Positions 17,034-26,419 are shown, counted from the first letter of the stretch. The stretch is 64,000 nt of DNA from Pseudoxanthomonas mexicana (GCF_010093385.1 NZ_PDWV01000006.1:1-64000); one strand, 5' to 3'. Numbers and translations: made by a program. Notes: generated by a model not told the origin, from the letters alone.

Positions 17034-18358
17034 TGAAGGCGCTGACCGGCATCGCCGCGGCGGAGTTCGCCCGCCGGCGCCGGCAGCTGATGCGCATGGC
17101 GGGCGAGGACGCCATCCTGGTGCTGCCGGCCGCGCCGGAGCGCGTGCGCAGCCACGACACCCATTATCCGTACCGTCAGGACTCGGATTTCTGGTACCTG
17201 AGCGGCTTTCCCGAACCGGACGCGGTGCTGGTGCTGGTGCCGGGCCGCAAGCATGGCGAGGCCATCCTGTTCTGCCGCGAGCGCGATCCCGAACGGGAAG
17301 GCTGGGACGGCCCGCGCGCCGGTCAGGACGGCGCGGTGAACGACTACGGGATGGACGATGCCTATCCCATCGACGACCTGGACGAGATCCTGCCGGGGCT
17401 GCTGGAAGGGCGCTCGCGCGTCTACTACCACTTCGGCCGCGATGCCGACTTCGACCTCAAGCTGATCGGCTGGGTGCGCCATGTGCGTGCGCACGTGAAG
17501 CAGGGCGCGCAGCCGCCGCACGAATTCCTGGAACTGGGCCACCTGCTGCACGAGTTGCGCCTGTTCAAGTCGAAGGACGAGATCAAGCTGATGCGGCGCG
17601 CCGCCGACATCAGCGTGCATGCGCACCGGGCCGCGATGCGCGTCGCGCGCCCGGGCATCCGCGAGTACGAGCTGCAGGCCGACCTGGAGCGCGTGTTCCG
17701 TGCCCACGACGCCTGGCCGGCCTACAACAGCATCGTCGGCGCCGGCCGCAATGCATGCGTGCTGCATTACCGCGCCAACACGGCGCAGGCGCGCGACGGC
17801 GAGCTGGTACTGATCGACGCCGGCGCCGAGTACCGCGGCTACGCCGCCGACATCACCCGCACGTTCCCGGTCAACGGGCGCTTCACGCCCGCGCAGCGCG
17901 CGCTGCACGACCTGGTCGGCGCCGCACAGCGCGCCGCATTGGACTGCGCGCGCGTCGGGGTGCCCTATGAGGCCGGCCACGTGGCCGCGGTCGAGACGCT
18001 GACCGAGGGGCTGCTCAAGCTGGGCCTGCTGAAGGGGAAGCTGGAGAAGAACCTCGCCGAGGGCACGTACCGCCGCTTCTACCGCCACAAGACCGGCCAC
18101 TGGCTGGGGCTGGACGTGCACGACGTGGGCGACTACCGCATCGACGGCGAATCGCGCCTGCTGGAGCCCGGCATGGTGTTCACCATCGAACCGGGCCTGT
18201 ACGTGTCCCACGACGACACCACGGTGGATGCGAAGTGGCGCGGCATCGGCATCCGCACCGAGGACGATGTGCTGGTCACCGCCGAGGGGCCGCTCGTGCT
18301 GACCGATGCGCTGGCGCGCAGCGCCGACGAGATCGAAGCGGAGATGACGGCGGCCTGA
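17033..18358 (+). CDS. pepP: Xaa-Pro aminopeptidase P
   Basis: A 441-residue M24B peptidase that removes N-terminal residues preceding proline. The N-terminal domain (FARRRRQLMRMAG, YRQDSDFWYLSGFPEP) is typical. Metal ligands are seen in LIDAGAEYRGYAADITRTFPV (two Asp), HKTGHWLGLDVHDVG (His), FTIEPGLYV (Glu) and GIGIRTEDDVLVT (Glu). The ATG overlaps the ygfB stop. In other genomes ubiH/visC follows; here the next gene is on the other strand, so the operon is shortened. Confidence 0.95.
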   Translation: MKALTGIAAAEFARRRRQLMRMAGEDAILVLPAAPERVRSHDTHYPYRQDSDFWYLSGFPEPDAVLVLVPGRKHGEAILFCRERDPEREGWDGPRAGQDGAVNDYGMDDAYPIDDLDEILPGLLEGRSRVYYHFGRDADFDLKLIGWVRHVRAHVKQGAQPPHEFLELGHLLHELRLFKSKDEIKLMRRAADISVHAHRAAMRVARPGIREYELQADLERVFRAHDAWPAYNSIVGAGRNACVLHYRANTAQARDGELVLIDAGAEYRGYAADITRTFPVNGRFTPAQRALHDLVGAAQRAALDCARVGVPYEAGHVAAVETLTEGLLKLGLLKGKLEKNLAEGTYRRFYRHKTGHWLGLDVHDVGDYRIDGESRLLEPGMVFTIEPGLYVSHDDTTVDAKWRGIGIRTEDDVLVTAEGPLVLTDALARSADEIEAEMTAA

Positions 18359-18392
18359 TCGCCTTGCCGGCGCGTCGATACCTTCCGGCGGA

Positions 18393-18839
18393 TCAGTCGG
18401 TGGTCCACCGGACGTCGGCGATCCACAGCTGGCGCCAGCGCGCCGTCTTCTCGTCCGGTTCCAGCTTCTGCGGCGACGCCGGCACGACAGGCGCGAACCC
18501 GTCGCGCGCCTCCAGGCAGCGCGCATTGACGGCGGCGTACGTACGGGCGCCGTCCTCGAACACGACGGCCACCAGCACGCCGCAGTCGCCGCACAGCAGG
18601 AACTGTGCGGCCAGCGATCCCTGGCGGTAGCGGCGCACGCGGTCCGGCCGGTGCGCATGGAGGACCAGCTGTGCCGCCGCACCCGAGACCCAGGCCGCGC
18701 CATGCGCGCGGCAGAAGCTGCAGTCGCAGGCACGCGGCGCCGTGTCCGCCGGCACCCGCGCGGTCGAGAAGGCCAGGGTGATGGCACCGCAGTGGCAGCC
18801 GCCTTCGAGCACGCAGGGCGTTTCCGTGATGGGCGCCAT
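18393..18839 (-). CDS. GFA/CENP-V-domain protein
   Basis: 148 residues. The zinc-binding motifs of glutathione-dependent formaldehyde-activating (GFA) domains are present: GGCHCGAITLAF, CDCSFCRAHG, and LLCGDCGVLV. A C-terminal tail of about 50 residues is not part of the core. The start at 18839 touches the stop of the YCII-type gene, so the two are co-transcribed. Formaldehyde activity is unproven in most family members. Confidence 0.87.
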   Translation of the reverse strand: MAPITETPCVLEGGCHCGAITLAFSTARVPADTAPRACDCSFCRAHGAAWVSGAAAQLVLHAHRPDRVRRYRQGSLAAQFLLCGDCGVLVAVVFEDGARTYAAVNARCLEARDGFAPVVPASPQKLEPDEKTARWRQLWIADVRWTTD

Positions 18840-19234
18840 CAGCCGTCGTTCGAGCGCCAGGCTGGCGGCGTTTCGTTCGTCACCTCGTCCGCCCGCGCGC
18901 GCGCGGCCTCCAGCGGCCGGATCTCCAGTTCCAGGCCGAAGGCGAGGCACGGGTTCTGTGCGGCGATGCGTGCGGCGTCCTCCAGCGAGTCGGCGACGAT
19001 GAACCAGTAGCCGCCCACCAGCTCCTTCGCTTCGGCGAACGGTCCGTCGGTGATGCCGTCGCGGGTGACGCGCTTGCCGCGCATCTCCAGCCGGCTGCCG
19101 GGCTTCAATACGCCGTCGGCCAGGCCGCGTTCGTACCATGCGTAGAAGCGGTCGATGGCCGCCTGCACGTCCTGCGGCGATGCGGATTCGTCCCACTGGC
19201 CGCGGGAGATCAACAGATAGTCGGACTGGGTCAT
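18839..19234 (-). CDS. YCII/DGPF-domain protein
   Basis: 131 residues. The family hallmark DGITDGPFAEAKELVGGYWFI (DGPF motif) sits mid-protein, with IAAQNPCLAFGLELEIRPL near the end. In many genomes this family neighbours ECF sigma factors and VOC proteins, and here a VOC protein lies two genes upstream; no ECF sigma factor is visible. Function unknown, probably ligand binding or a small catalytic ferredoxin-like fold. Confidence 0.87.
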   Translation of the reverse strand: MTQSDYLLISRGQWDESASPQDVQAAIDRFYAWYERGLADGVLKPGSRLEMRGKRVTRDGITDGPFAEAKELVGGYWFIVADSLEDAARIAAQNPCLAFGLELEIRPLEAARARADEVTNETPPAWRSNDG

Positions 19235-19297
19235 TGCGGTTCGCCTTCAGGTTCGAAAGAAATCCAATCAGTGAGTGGCCGGGGCGGGGCCTTCATG

Positions 19298-19528
19298 TCA
19301 CTGCCCCATTCGAAACACCAGGAAAAACAGCGTGATCGCCGTGCCCCAGAACACCAGGCCGGTCATCATGGCGCCGGTTTCGCCGGGGTCGTGCTTCGGG
19401 CGCAGCAGTCGCAGGATCATCACGCCCGTACCGCGCAGGATCACGTCCACGATGATCTCGAACACGATCCGTACGATGAAGCGGAACGCACCGCTCAGCG
19501 CTTCACCCGCGACGTCACCCAGTGGCAT
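19298..19528 (-). CDS. Small membrane protein
   Basis: 76 residues with two predicted transmembrane helices (FIVRIVFEIIVDVILRGTGV and MMTGLVFWGTAITLFFLVF) joined by a short basic/acidic loop (RLLRPKHDPGET). Length and codon use look real, and it is packed between the VOC gene (8 bases away) and the YCII gene. No family assigned. Confidence 0.65.
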   Translation of the reverse strand: MPLGDVAGEALSGAFRFIVRIVFEIIVDVILRGTGVMILRLLRPKHDPGETGAMMTGLVFWGTAITLFFLVFRMGQ

Positions 19529-19536
19529 GTGTGCTC

Positions 19537-19917
19537 CTACTGTCCCGCGGGCGGTTCCCACAGCTCGATCTTGTTGCCTTCCGGGTCCAGCACCCAGCCG
19601 AACTTGCCCTGTTCGGAGACCTGCGGATCGCCGACGACGTTGCAGCCTTCTTCGCGCAGTACGGCCAGGAGTGCATCCAGATCGGCCACGCGGAAGTTGA
19701 TCATGAAGCTCGCGGTGCTGGGCGCCATGTAGGTGGTGTCCTGCTTGAACGGGCTCCACAGGGTCATGCCCGTGGGGCTTCCTTCACCGCCCCACGGGAA
19801 GATCGCGCCGCCCCAGTCGGCCGTGTCCAGCCCCAGGTGGTCGCGGTACCAGGCGCTGAGCGCCTGGGGGTCCGCCGACTTGAAGAAGATGCCGCCGATG
19901 CCGGTGACGCGTTTCAT
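19537..19917 (-). CDS. VOC-family (glyoxalase/bleomycin-resistance fold) protein
   Basis: A 126-residue vicinal-oxygen-chelate protein: GIGGIFFKSADPQALSAWY at the start, the paired beta-alpha-beta modules, and FGWVLDPEGNKIELWEPP at the end, where the glutamate is a metal ligand. Such proteins bind or modify small molecules; substrate unknown. First gene of a likely minus-strand cluster with the small membrane, YCII and GFA genes. Confidence 0.9.
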   Translation of the reverse strand: MKRVTGIGGIFFKSADPQALSAWYRDHLGLDTADWGGAIFPWGGEGSPTGMTLWSPFKQDTTYMAPSTASFMINFRVADLDALLAVLREEGCNVVGDPQVSEQGKFGWVLDPEGNKIELWEPPAGQ

Positions 19918-19973
19918 GCTGGACCTCCGGGTGTCTTGACGGTGCGTCGCGTGCGCTGCAGGCGCGGAGTGTG

Positions 19974-20303
19974 TCAGCCCGTTGGCGGCATCGCCAGTGA
20001 GGCCGCGCCCAGCGCGGCGAAGACGCCCAGCAGGATCACCAGGCCGTAGCGCAGTCGGAAGGGGATGTCGGGTCGGCCGTACAAGCGCTCGGCTTCACGG
20101 GTGTCGAGCCGCCAGCCGTGGTGGCAGACCGGGCACGCGAGCTGATAGCGCCGGCCGTAGACGAAGCCGAACAGCAGGTCGAAGCGGCCGTACTTGTACG
20201 CGAACTGCGGCTCGAAATCGCGCACCTGGTCGCAGCGCGGGCAGTGCTGCGGCTCGGGCGGACCGACTGCCACCACGTTCTCGCCCTGGCCGATCATGAA
20301 CAT
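19974..20303 (-). CDS. Zinc-ribbon membrane protein
   Basis: 109 residues. The N-terminal half has two CxxC knuckles (CPRCDQ and CPVCHHG), a zinc ribbon; the C-terminal third is a single transmembrane helix (YGLVILLGVFAALGAASLA). The segment FDLLFGFVYGRRYQLACPVC is like conserved hypothetical zinc-ribbon proteins of proteobacteria. Start taken at ATG 20303. Function unknown. Confidence 0.7.
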   Translation of the reverse strand: MFMIGQGENVVAVGPPEPQHCPRCDQVRDFEPQFAYKYGRFDLLFGFVYGRRYQLACPVCHHGWRLDTREAERLYGRPDIPFRLRYGLVILLGVFAALGAASLAMPPTG

Positions 20304-20436
20304 CCGCGTCTTCCTCTTGTCGACGCACTGCAACCTGTTCGGAGCGCTGAAGCATAGAGGCGAATCGGGACGGCGGTGGATCACGCTCGACGCGGAACAT
20401 GCTCGCGTCGGCATAACCCAGGCCCGTGGCCCGCAC

Positions 20437-20871
20437 TCATTCTTCGTGGGCTCCATTCAGCTGCGGCGCAGCGTCAGCAGAATCGGCCCTCCTAATCGCC
20501 ACCCATCTCCGTCGCAGGCGGAACGGAATGAGGAAGGCAGCGAGAATGCCCGTCATGATAGAAACAATCGGTACCCCGTGCTCAGCGAATCTGAAGATCG
20601 CCGTCCCGAGCGTCATGTAGCCTCGGGCGTGCAGGTCGGGGGCGATGAATATCTTGAGGGCCTCCAGTGGTAGCAGCACGGCAGTCGCTAAGGTCATGAC
20701 GCCATACGTCAGCAGTAGGCAGGTGAACGCGAACGAGTGCCGGTGCGTGCTGGGCATCGCGCTGCGCCAGGCAATTCCCCAGGCGATCCAAGCGGGCAGC
20801 AGTAGAACGACGACCATGCCCAACGCGGCCAATGTGGTCAGCGCGGTCATCACGACCAGATCTGTGTCCAT
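20437..20871 (-). CDS. Hypothetical membrane protein
   Basis: 144 residues with about four transmembrane helices (first TALTTLAALGMVVVLLLPAWIAW). Base composition is less G+C-rich than its neighbours, and codon use looks different, suggesting a recent arrival. No family recognised. It sits alone between the zinc-ribbon gene and pepQ on the same strand. Confidence 0.55.
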   Translation of the reverse strand: MDTDLVVMTALTTLAALGMVVVLLLPAWIAWGIAWRSAMPSTHRHSFAFTCLLLTYGVMTLATAVLLPLEALKIFIAPDLHARGYMTLGTAIFRFAEHGVPIVSIMTGILAAFLIPFRLRRRWVAIRRADSADAAPQLNGAHEE

Positions 20872-20931
20872 GGAGGTCCTGTACGGCGTCGAGCGATGGG
20901 AGGACGGGATCGCGTTGCGAATCGCCTGCTG

Positions 20932-22272
20932 TCAATCAGCCTCTCCGAACGCCGGCCGCGTAAGGTTGTCCGCATCGCCCCCGGTGCACAGCACTTCGTC
21001 CTCGATGCGGATGCCGCCGTAGGGGCGGAACGCATCGACGCGCGCCCAGTCGACGCTGGCGGCGTGGCCGTTCTTCTTCAGCTCCTCCAGCAGCAGGTCG
21101 ATGAAATACAGGCCGGGTTCGATGGTGACGACCATGCCCGGTTCCAGCACACGGGTCATGCGCAGGTAGGGGTGGCCGGCCGGGCGTTCGATGCGACCAC
21201 CGCGATCGCTGGCGGCGAAACCGGCCACGTCGTGCACCTGCAGGCCGATGGGATGGCCCAGGCCGTGCGGGAAGAACGCCGCGCTGACGCCGGTGGCGAC
21301 CGCAGCCTCGGGCGACACGGTGATCACGCCGAAGTCCTTCAGGATGCCCATCAGCGTGTGGTGGGCGTCCACGTGCAGTTGCCTGTAGTCCACGCCGCTG
21401 CGCACGCCGGCGCACATCTTCTGCTGGGCGGCATCCACGGCATCGATCATCGCCTGGAACTCGCTGCGGGTGTCGTAGGCGTAGCTGCGGGTGATGTCGC
21501 TGGCATAGCCGTGGAAGCTGGCGCCGGCGTCGATCAGGAAGCTGCGCAGTGGGTCGGGTGCGACGCGCTGCAGCTCCATGTAGTGCAGCACCGCGGCGTG
21601 CTCGTTGAGGCCGATGATGTTGCCGTAGGGCAAGTCATTGGCGTCCTGGCCCACCGCCGTGCAGTAGGCCATGTGGATGCCGAACTCGCTTTCCCCCGCG
21701 CGGAAGGCTGCTTCGGCGGCGCGGTGGCCACGCACGGCCAGGCGCTGCGCCTGCCGCATCAGCGCGATCTCGTACGGCGTCTTGTAAGAGCGCTGGTACT
21801 CCAGGTACTGGATCACGGGTTCCGGATTGTTCGGCGCATGGTCGCCGAGCGTGCTCTGCGGCTCGCCGAGGATGGCGCTGCGTGCGGCAGGCGGCAGCAG
21901 GGCCGCGGCTTCGTCGGGCGTGCGGATGATGTGGACATCACAGTGGTCCACCCACCAGCCGCTGGGCGCGTCCGGTACCACGTGCCAGTAGTCGAACGGC
22001 TGGTAGTAGATCACCTTGGGCCGTTCGCCCGGCGTGTACACCAGCCAGCTGTAGGGCAGGCGCGTGAGCGGCAGCCAGGCCTTGAACTGCGGATTGACCG
22101 CATACGGGTAGTCGCGGTCGTCGAAGACCTGCCAGTGCTGCGTGCCACTGGGCACGACCAGGTGATCGAAACCGCCCCGCGCCAACGCTTCGTCGGCACG
22201 CCGCTTCATCGTCGCCAGATGATCGGCGTACAGCGGGACGAGGTCGATGTCGAAGGAAGCGGCGGCGTTCAT
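20932..22272 (-). CDS. pepQ: Xaa-Pro dipeptidase-like M24 peptidase
   Basis: 446 residues, PepQ-sized. It has the M24 pita-bread metal ligands: LIDAGASFHGYASDITRSY (two Asp), FFPHGLGHPIGLQVHDVAG (His), VVTIEPGLYFI (Glu), and GGIRIEDEVLCTGG (Glu). The N-terminal domain includes HLVVPSGTQHWQVFDDRDYPYAVNP, typical of Xaa-Pro dipeptidases/organophosphorus hydrolases. The ATG at 22272 matches the family start. Cleaves dipeptides with C-terminal proline in the cytoplasm. Confidence 0.93.
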   Translation of the reverse strand: MNAAASFDIDLVPLYADHLATMKRRADEALARGGFDHLVVPSGTQHWQVFDDRDYPYAVNPQFKAWLPLTRLPYSWLVYTPGERPKVIYYQPFDYWHVVPDAPSGWWVDHCDVHIIRTPDEAAALLPPAARSAILGEPQSTLGDHAPNNPEPVIQYLEYQRSYKTPYEIALMRQAQRLAVRGHRAAEAAFRAGESEFGIHMAYCTAVGQDANDLPYGNIIGLNEHAAVLHYMELQRVAPDPLRSFLIDAGASFHGYASDITRSYAYDTRSEFQAMIDAVDAAQQKMCAGVRSGVDYRQLHVDAHHTLMGILKDFGVITVSPEAAVATGVSAAFFPHGLGHPIGLQVHDVAGFAASDRGGRIERPAGHPYLRMTRVLEPGMVVTIEPGLYFIDLLLEELKKNGHAASVDWARVDAFRPYGGIRIEDEVLCTGGDADNLTRPAFGEAD

Positions 22273-22339
22273 GGTGGCGACTCGTGCGGAAGAGTCGCCA
22301 TTTTGCCGCATCCGGCCCGGACGGGCCGTGGTGTGGGTC

Positions 22340-22687
22340 CTATTCGGCTTCGGGCCCGGCGTTGACCCACTGGCGCAGCCGCTCCAGCGGCTCGCGGTCG
22401 ATGGTCAGAAAGCGCAGGCCGGCGAACGCCTGCCCGGGCGTGTTCGCCGCCGCGGACCAGACCAGGTGCGCGCCCACGTCGATGGGGACGTCCTGGCCAC
22501 GCTCGTCGCGCAGGTGGAAGCGCAACTGGTACAGCGCATCGTCGACCACCGGTTCGGTGGCCACCAACAGCATGCCGGATTCGGACAGGTTGCCCACGCG
22601 GCCGATCACCTGTTCGGTCATCAGGTCGAACACGGCCACCGGCTTGGGCACGTTGCGCCGGCGGGCGCGGCGGAATTCGCGCATCAT
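22340..22687 (-). CDS. PilZ-domain protein
   Basis: 115 residues, nearly all PilZ. The N-terminal RRARRRNVP resembles the RxxxR c-di-GMP-binding box, and VGNLSESGMLLV corresponds to the (D/N)xSxxG box (NLSESG). Probable c-di-GMP receptor. Its start overlaps the stop of the DUF1631 gene by 4 bases, so both are translated from one message and may work together. Confidence 0.88.
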   Translation of the reverse strand: MMREFRRARRRNVPKPVAVFDLMTEQVIGRVGNLSESGMLLVATEPVVDDALYQLRFHLRDERGQDVPIDVGAHLVWSAAANTPGQAFAGLRFLTIDREPLERLRQWVNAGPEAE

Positions 22688-25173
22688 GCGGCACCTCCGG
22701 CGGGTTCGGCTTCGCCGCGACGGCCGGTCAGGCTGCGCAGCGCATTGAGGGTGGCGTTCCAGGCGCGGTCGATCAGGCGGCCGCGGTCTTCGGTGACCAC
22801 CTGCGCCTGGCCCTTGGCCATCAGGTGCGCCAGCGTGTCCAGCGAATGTTCACCCACGCGCTGGCCGCGCTGGTTGACGAACAGCGCGTTGCCGGTGACC
22901 GGGCTGAACCACGACAGCCGCTGCCGCTGCACGTCGCCCTGCTGGTTGCGGGTGAACTCGAACCAGGTGCCGAACGGCAGCGTGCGCAGGTAGTCGTAGC
23001 ATTCCTGCTCTTCAGGGGTGCGCGGCTGCGCCGGCTTCTTCTTGACCTCGCTCTGTCCACCCAGGCGCGCGCGCGCCTTGAGCCTGGCCGTCAGTTCGGT
23101 GCGCGAGGTCGTCTCGTCTTCCTCGGCGCTGGAGAGACGGCGCGCGATCGCCGCCGCCTCGTCTTCGTGGTAGCCCACCTGGACCAGCGATTTCTCGACC
23201 TTGCCGGCCAGTTCCGCATTGGCTCCCTGCGCGGTGGTGGTGGCCGCCACGATTTCCAGGGTGGTCTGCAGCGCGTCGGCCCACTCGCCGGATGTTTCGC
23301 CATTGCGCAGCTGGGTGAGCGTGAGCACGTCGGCCCACGCCTGGCTGAGCAGGGCCTGCACGAACTTCTGCGGCTTGGCCTCGGCCATGGCCGACTCGAT
23401 GGTCTCGGCGGCGCGCTGCTTGGCGATCTCCAGGCGGTCCTTGCCGCGGGCGGCCTCGACCTGCCGTCGTTCGGCCAGGTCGGCCTTGCGCGCGGCGGCC
23501 TGCAGGTGCTGCTGCACCTCGCGGCTGGCGTCCTCGAAGACGGTCTCGTCGCCTTCGTAGGTCTCCACCACGGTCTCGACCGCCTGGTGCAGTTTCTGCA
23601 GCAGCTGCGGGTCCACGTCCTCCTCGCCCAGCCAGGTGGCGCCCGACTCGGCCACGGTGTTGAGCAGGTCGCGCGCCGGATGCTGTGCGCGCAGGAAGAA
23701 GTTGCGGTCGCGCAGGGCGGCCTGCACCACCGGCACCTGCAGCCGCACCAGCATGTCGGCGGCGGGCGCATCGTGCTGCACTTCGCGTTCGATCTCGTTG
23801 TAGAGCAGGTCGAGCAGTTCGAAGGTGTCCGAATCCGCGCTGGCCAGCGTGGCATCGGGTCCATGCCGCGCGCGGGCGGCCGCCAGCATCGCCTGCTGCA
23901 GGTCCTGCACCGTGCGGCGCGGCTGCTCTGGCGTGCGCGCGGGCAGGGGCGCGGCCTGCATGGCCCGCAAGGTGTCCAGTACGTCGGGGGTGGGAAGCAG
24001 TCGCGGTGCGCCGGCGCCCGGCCCCGACGGAGTGCCGGCGCCGCCACGGCCGCCGGGCCCGGTCGGGCCTGCGGGGTGGCCGCCTGCGCCCTGCGCCAGC
24101 GTACCGTGTCCCCCCGGCTGGACGGCGGCATCGGCGAGCGCCTGTGCATCGGCCTGCAGGCCGCCGCGGCGGATCGCCAGCAGCTTCTGCAGCACTTCGC
24201 ACGAGCCTGCCGCATCGCCCGGTGTTTCAGCGTTGTCCGCGGAGGTGCGTGGAGCCTCGCCCGCCTGAGCGACCGCCGCTGCCGCACCTGTGCCCACGCC
24301 CGCGCCGGACGCCGTGCTGCTGCCGGTCAGGGCGCCCGCCACCGCGTTCAGCTGCTCGGGCGTGAGCGTGGCCCAGTGCGAGGCAGCACCCTGCCAGCCG
24401 GTCAGGGGGCGGGCTGTGCCGTCGGCCGCGTCGCGCGGATGGCGAATGGCCTCCTGCACGCGGACACGCCGCGGCATGTAGACCAGTCCCGGCAGGATGC
24501 CTTCGCGCGACAGGAACTGGTTCACCGTCCCGGCCCATTCGCTGTAGTTCTGCATCACCTTGTGGTCGAAGGTGCGATACAGCACCAGCTGCGCATCCAG
24601 CGACAGCTGCAGGCAGGTGGCGGCCTCCTTCAGCACCTGGCAGAGACGGTGGGGGCCCAGCGGCAGCGTATCCGCGTCGTAGGCGGGTGCCCGGGCCAGC
24701 ACGCCGAAACGCTGGCCCAGCATGAGGATCTGCGCATTGCCGCGCTGCTCGTGCCGGCGCGCGACTTCGCGCAGCACGATTTCCTGGTCCATCACCGCGT
24801 CTTCGACTAGCGTGAGCGTCTGGTAGTCCAGGCGCAGCGCCGATGCGGTCTCCGCTGCCGGGCGCGGCGTGCGGATGCCGGCCAGCTCGGCTTCCAGGCC
24901 GAACATGTAGTGCGGGACCAGCTCGGTCCGGTGCTTCTGCAGGGCACGCAGGTCGACGAAGACCTGGGCCTGCAGATGGTTGCTGCGTGCCTGCTCGGCC
25001 TGCTTGAACAGCTGCTGCTCGAACTCCACCAGCATCGCGTTCAGCGCGGCGATGAAGTCGGTCGCGATATGGTCGTACAGGTTCTGCAGCACGCGGCGCA
25101 CGCGCGGCGGCAAGGCCGACGACGCGATGGTGGTCGGCGTGGCAGCGGGCGAAGGCGGTCGTGTGCCGGTCAT
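22684..25173 (-). CDS. DUF1631 protein
   Basis: 829 residues, the usual size of DUF1631 proteins in xanthomonads and pseudomonads. The N-terminal region (LQNLYDHIATDFIAALNAML ... LFKQAEQARSN) and C-terminal region (LRTLPFGTWFEFTRNQQGDVQRQRLSW) are typical; the middle (about 290-420) is a low-complexity Ala/Gly/Pro linker. The C-terminal beta-rich domain may itself be PilZ-like. No enzyme motif is visible. Coupled to a downstream PilZ gene, which suggests a c-di-GMP-linked role. Cytoplasmic. Confidence 0.88.
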   Translation of the reverse strand: MTGTRPPSPAATPTTIASSALPPRVRRVLQNLYDHIATDFIAALNAMLVEFEQQLFKQAEQARSNHLQAQVFVDLRALQKHRTELVPHYMFGLEAELAGIRTPRPAAETASALRLDYQTLTLVEDAVMDQEIVLREVARRHEQRGNAQILMLGQRFGVLARAPAYDADTLPLGPHRLCQVLKEAATCLQLSLDAQLVLYRTFDHKVMQNYSEWAGTVNQFLSREGILPGLVYMPRRVRVQEAIRHPRDAADGTARPLTGWQGAASHWATLTPEQLNAVAGALTGSSTASGAGVGTGAAAAVAQAGEAPRTSADNAETPGDAAGSCEVLQKLLAIRRGGLQADAQALADAAVQPGGHGTLAQGAGGHPAGPTGPGGRGGAGTPSGPGAGAPRLLPTPDVLDTLRAMQAAPLPARTPEQPRRTVQDLQQAMLAAARARHGPDATLASADSDTFELLDLLYNEIEREVQHDAPAADMLVRLQVPVVQAALRDRNFFLRAQHPARDLLNTVAESGATWLGEEDVDPQLLQKLHQAVETVVETYEGDETVFEDASREVQQHLQAAARKADLAERRQVEAARGKDRLEIAKQRAAETIESAMAEAKPQKFVQALLSQAWADVLTLTQLRNGETSGEWADALQTTLEIVAATTTAQGANAELAGKVEKSLVQVGYHEDEAAAIARRLSSAEEDETTSRTELTARLKARARLGGQSEVKKKPAQPRTPEEQECYDYLRTLPFGTWFEFTRNQQGDVQRQRLSWFSPVTGNALFVNQRGQRVGEHSLDTLAHLMAKGQAQVVTEDRGRLIDRAWNATLNALRSLTGRRGEAEPAGGAA

Positions 25174-25261
25174 CGGTGCAGTGGGCTCCCCTGTAGCCGC
25201 ATCATTATCACACCCGCCGTTGCCGGCGCATCCATCCGTCGCCCTGGCAGGGCGATGGGCG

Positions 25262-26416
25262 TCAATGGTCCAGGAACAGTTCGATCACGTCGTTCGTGAA
25301 GCGGCGCCCCAGCGCGGTGGGCATCACATGCGTCCCGGACAGCGCCAGCCAGCCGCTCTGACGGGCCTGTTCCAACGGCGTCGCGATGTGTTCTGCCGGC
25401 AGCCCGGTGGTGGCGGTGAAATCGGCCAGGGCGAAGCCGTCCTGCAGCCGCAGCGCGTGGAGCATGAATTCGAACGGGCGCCGTTCCGGCGTGATGTCGT
25501 CGTCCCCGCCGATCGCGTCCGGCGTGCCCGCTGAGGCGAGATAGGCAGTGGGATGCTTGACCTTCCAGCGCCGCAGGACCTGTTGCGTGGCGCCCACGGT
25601 GATCTTGCCGTGCGCGCCGGCGCCGATGCCGATGTAATCGCCATAACGCCAGTAGTTGAGGTTGTGCGCGCAGCGGCGACCCGCGCGGGCATAGGCGCTG
25701 ACTTCGTAATGCTGGTAGCCGGCGTCGGCCAGCAGCGCCTGGCAATGCTCCTGCATGTCCCAGGCCAGGTCGTCGTCGGGAATTCCCTGTGGCGGCCGGG
25801 CGAAGAAGACCGTGTTGGGTTCCAGCGTGAGCTGGTAGTGGGAGACGTGCGCAGGCTGCAGGGCGAACGCGCGCTGCAGGTCATGCTCGGCCATCGCCAG
25901 CGTCTGGCCGGGCAGGGCGTACATCAGGTCCAGGTTGAGGTTGTCGAAGCCGGCATCCTGCGCCAGCTTCACCGCATGTTCGGCCTCGCGGCTGTCGTGG
26001 ATGCGCCCCAGCTTCTGCAGGCTGGCATCGTCGAAGCTCTGGATGCCGAAGCTGATGCGGTTCACGCCGGCAGCGCGGTAGTGCTCGAAGCGCCCGTGTT
26101 CGGCCGTGCCGGGATTGGTCTCCAGCGTCACTTCCAGTCCCGGCGCGAAGCGCAGCCGACTGCTGGCGCCCTGCAGGAAGCGGTCGATCATCTCGGGCGG
26201 GAACAGGCTCGGCGTGCCGCCGCCGAAGAACACGCTGTGCACGGTGCGGCCCCAGACCAGCGGCAGGTCGTGGTCCAGATCGCGCAGCAGGGCGTCCACG
26301 TAAGCGTCGAACGGCAGCCCGCCCTTGCCCTGGTGCGAATTGAAATCGCAGTACGGACATTTGCGCACGCACCATGGCAGGTGCACGTAGAGCGCCAGGG
26401 GCGGCGGGATCAGCAT
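25262..26416 (-). CDS. hemW: Radical SAM heme chaperone/coproporphyrinogen-oxidase-like protein
   Basis: 384 residues. The radical-SAM cluster CxxxCxxC is seen as CVRKCPYC (residues 16-23) after YVHLPW. Other HemW traits are SVFFGGGTPSL, ETNPGT, RISFGIQSFDD, LDLMYALPGQT, and the absence of the long HemN N-terminal extension. HemW proteins bind heme and are thought to insert it into haem enzymes. It follows rdgB on the same strand after 3 bases, matching the rph-rdgB-hemW order of gammaproteobacteria. Confidence 0.94.
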   Translation of the reverse strand: MLIPPPLALYVHLPWCVRKCPYCDFNSHQGKGGLPFDAYVDALLRDLDHDLPLVWGRTVHSVFFGGGTPSLFPPEMIDRFLQGASSRLRFAPGLEVTLETNPGTAEHGRFEHYRAAGVNRISFGIQSFDDASLQKLGRIHDSREAEHAVKLAQDAGFDNLNLDLMYALPGQTLAMAEHDLQRAFALQPAHVSHYQLTLEPNTVFFARPPQGIPDDDLAWDMQEHCQALLADAGYQHYEVSAYARAGRRCAHNLNYWRYGDYIGIGAGAHGKITVGATQQVLRRWKVKHPTAYLASAGTPDAIGGDDDITPERRPFEFMLHALRLQDGFALADFTATTGLPAEHIATPLEQARQSGWLALSGTHVMPTALGRRFTNDVIELFLDH

Positions 26417-26419
26417 GGG

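Noticed and set aside
14093-18787. A single 1,564-codon open frame on the minus strand
   Set aside because: Only 14093-16354 has recognisable domains; the rest is the antisense of pepP and ygfB kept open by high G+C.
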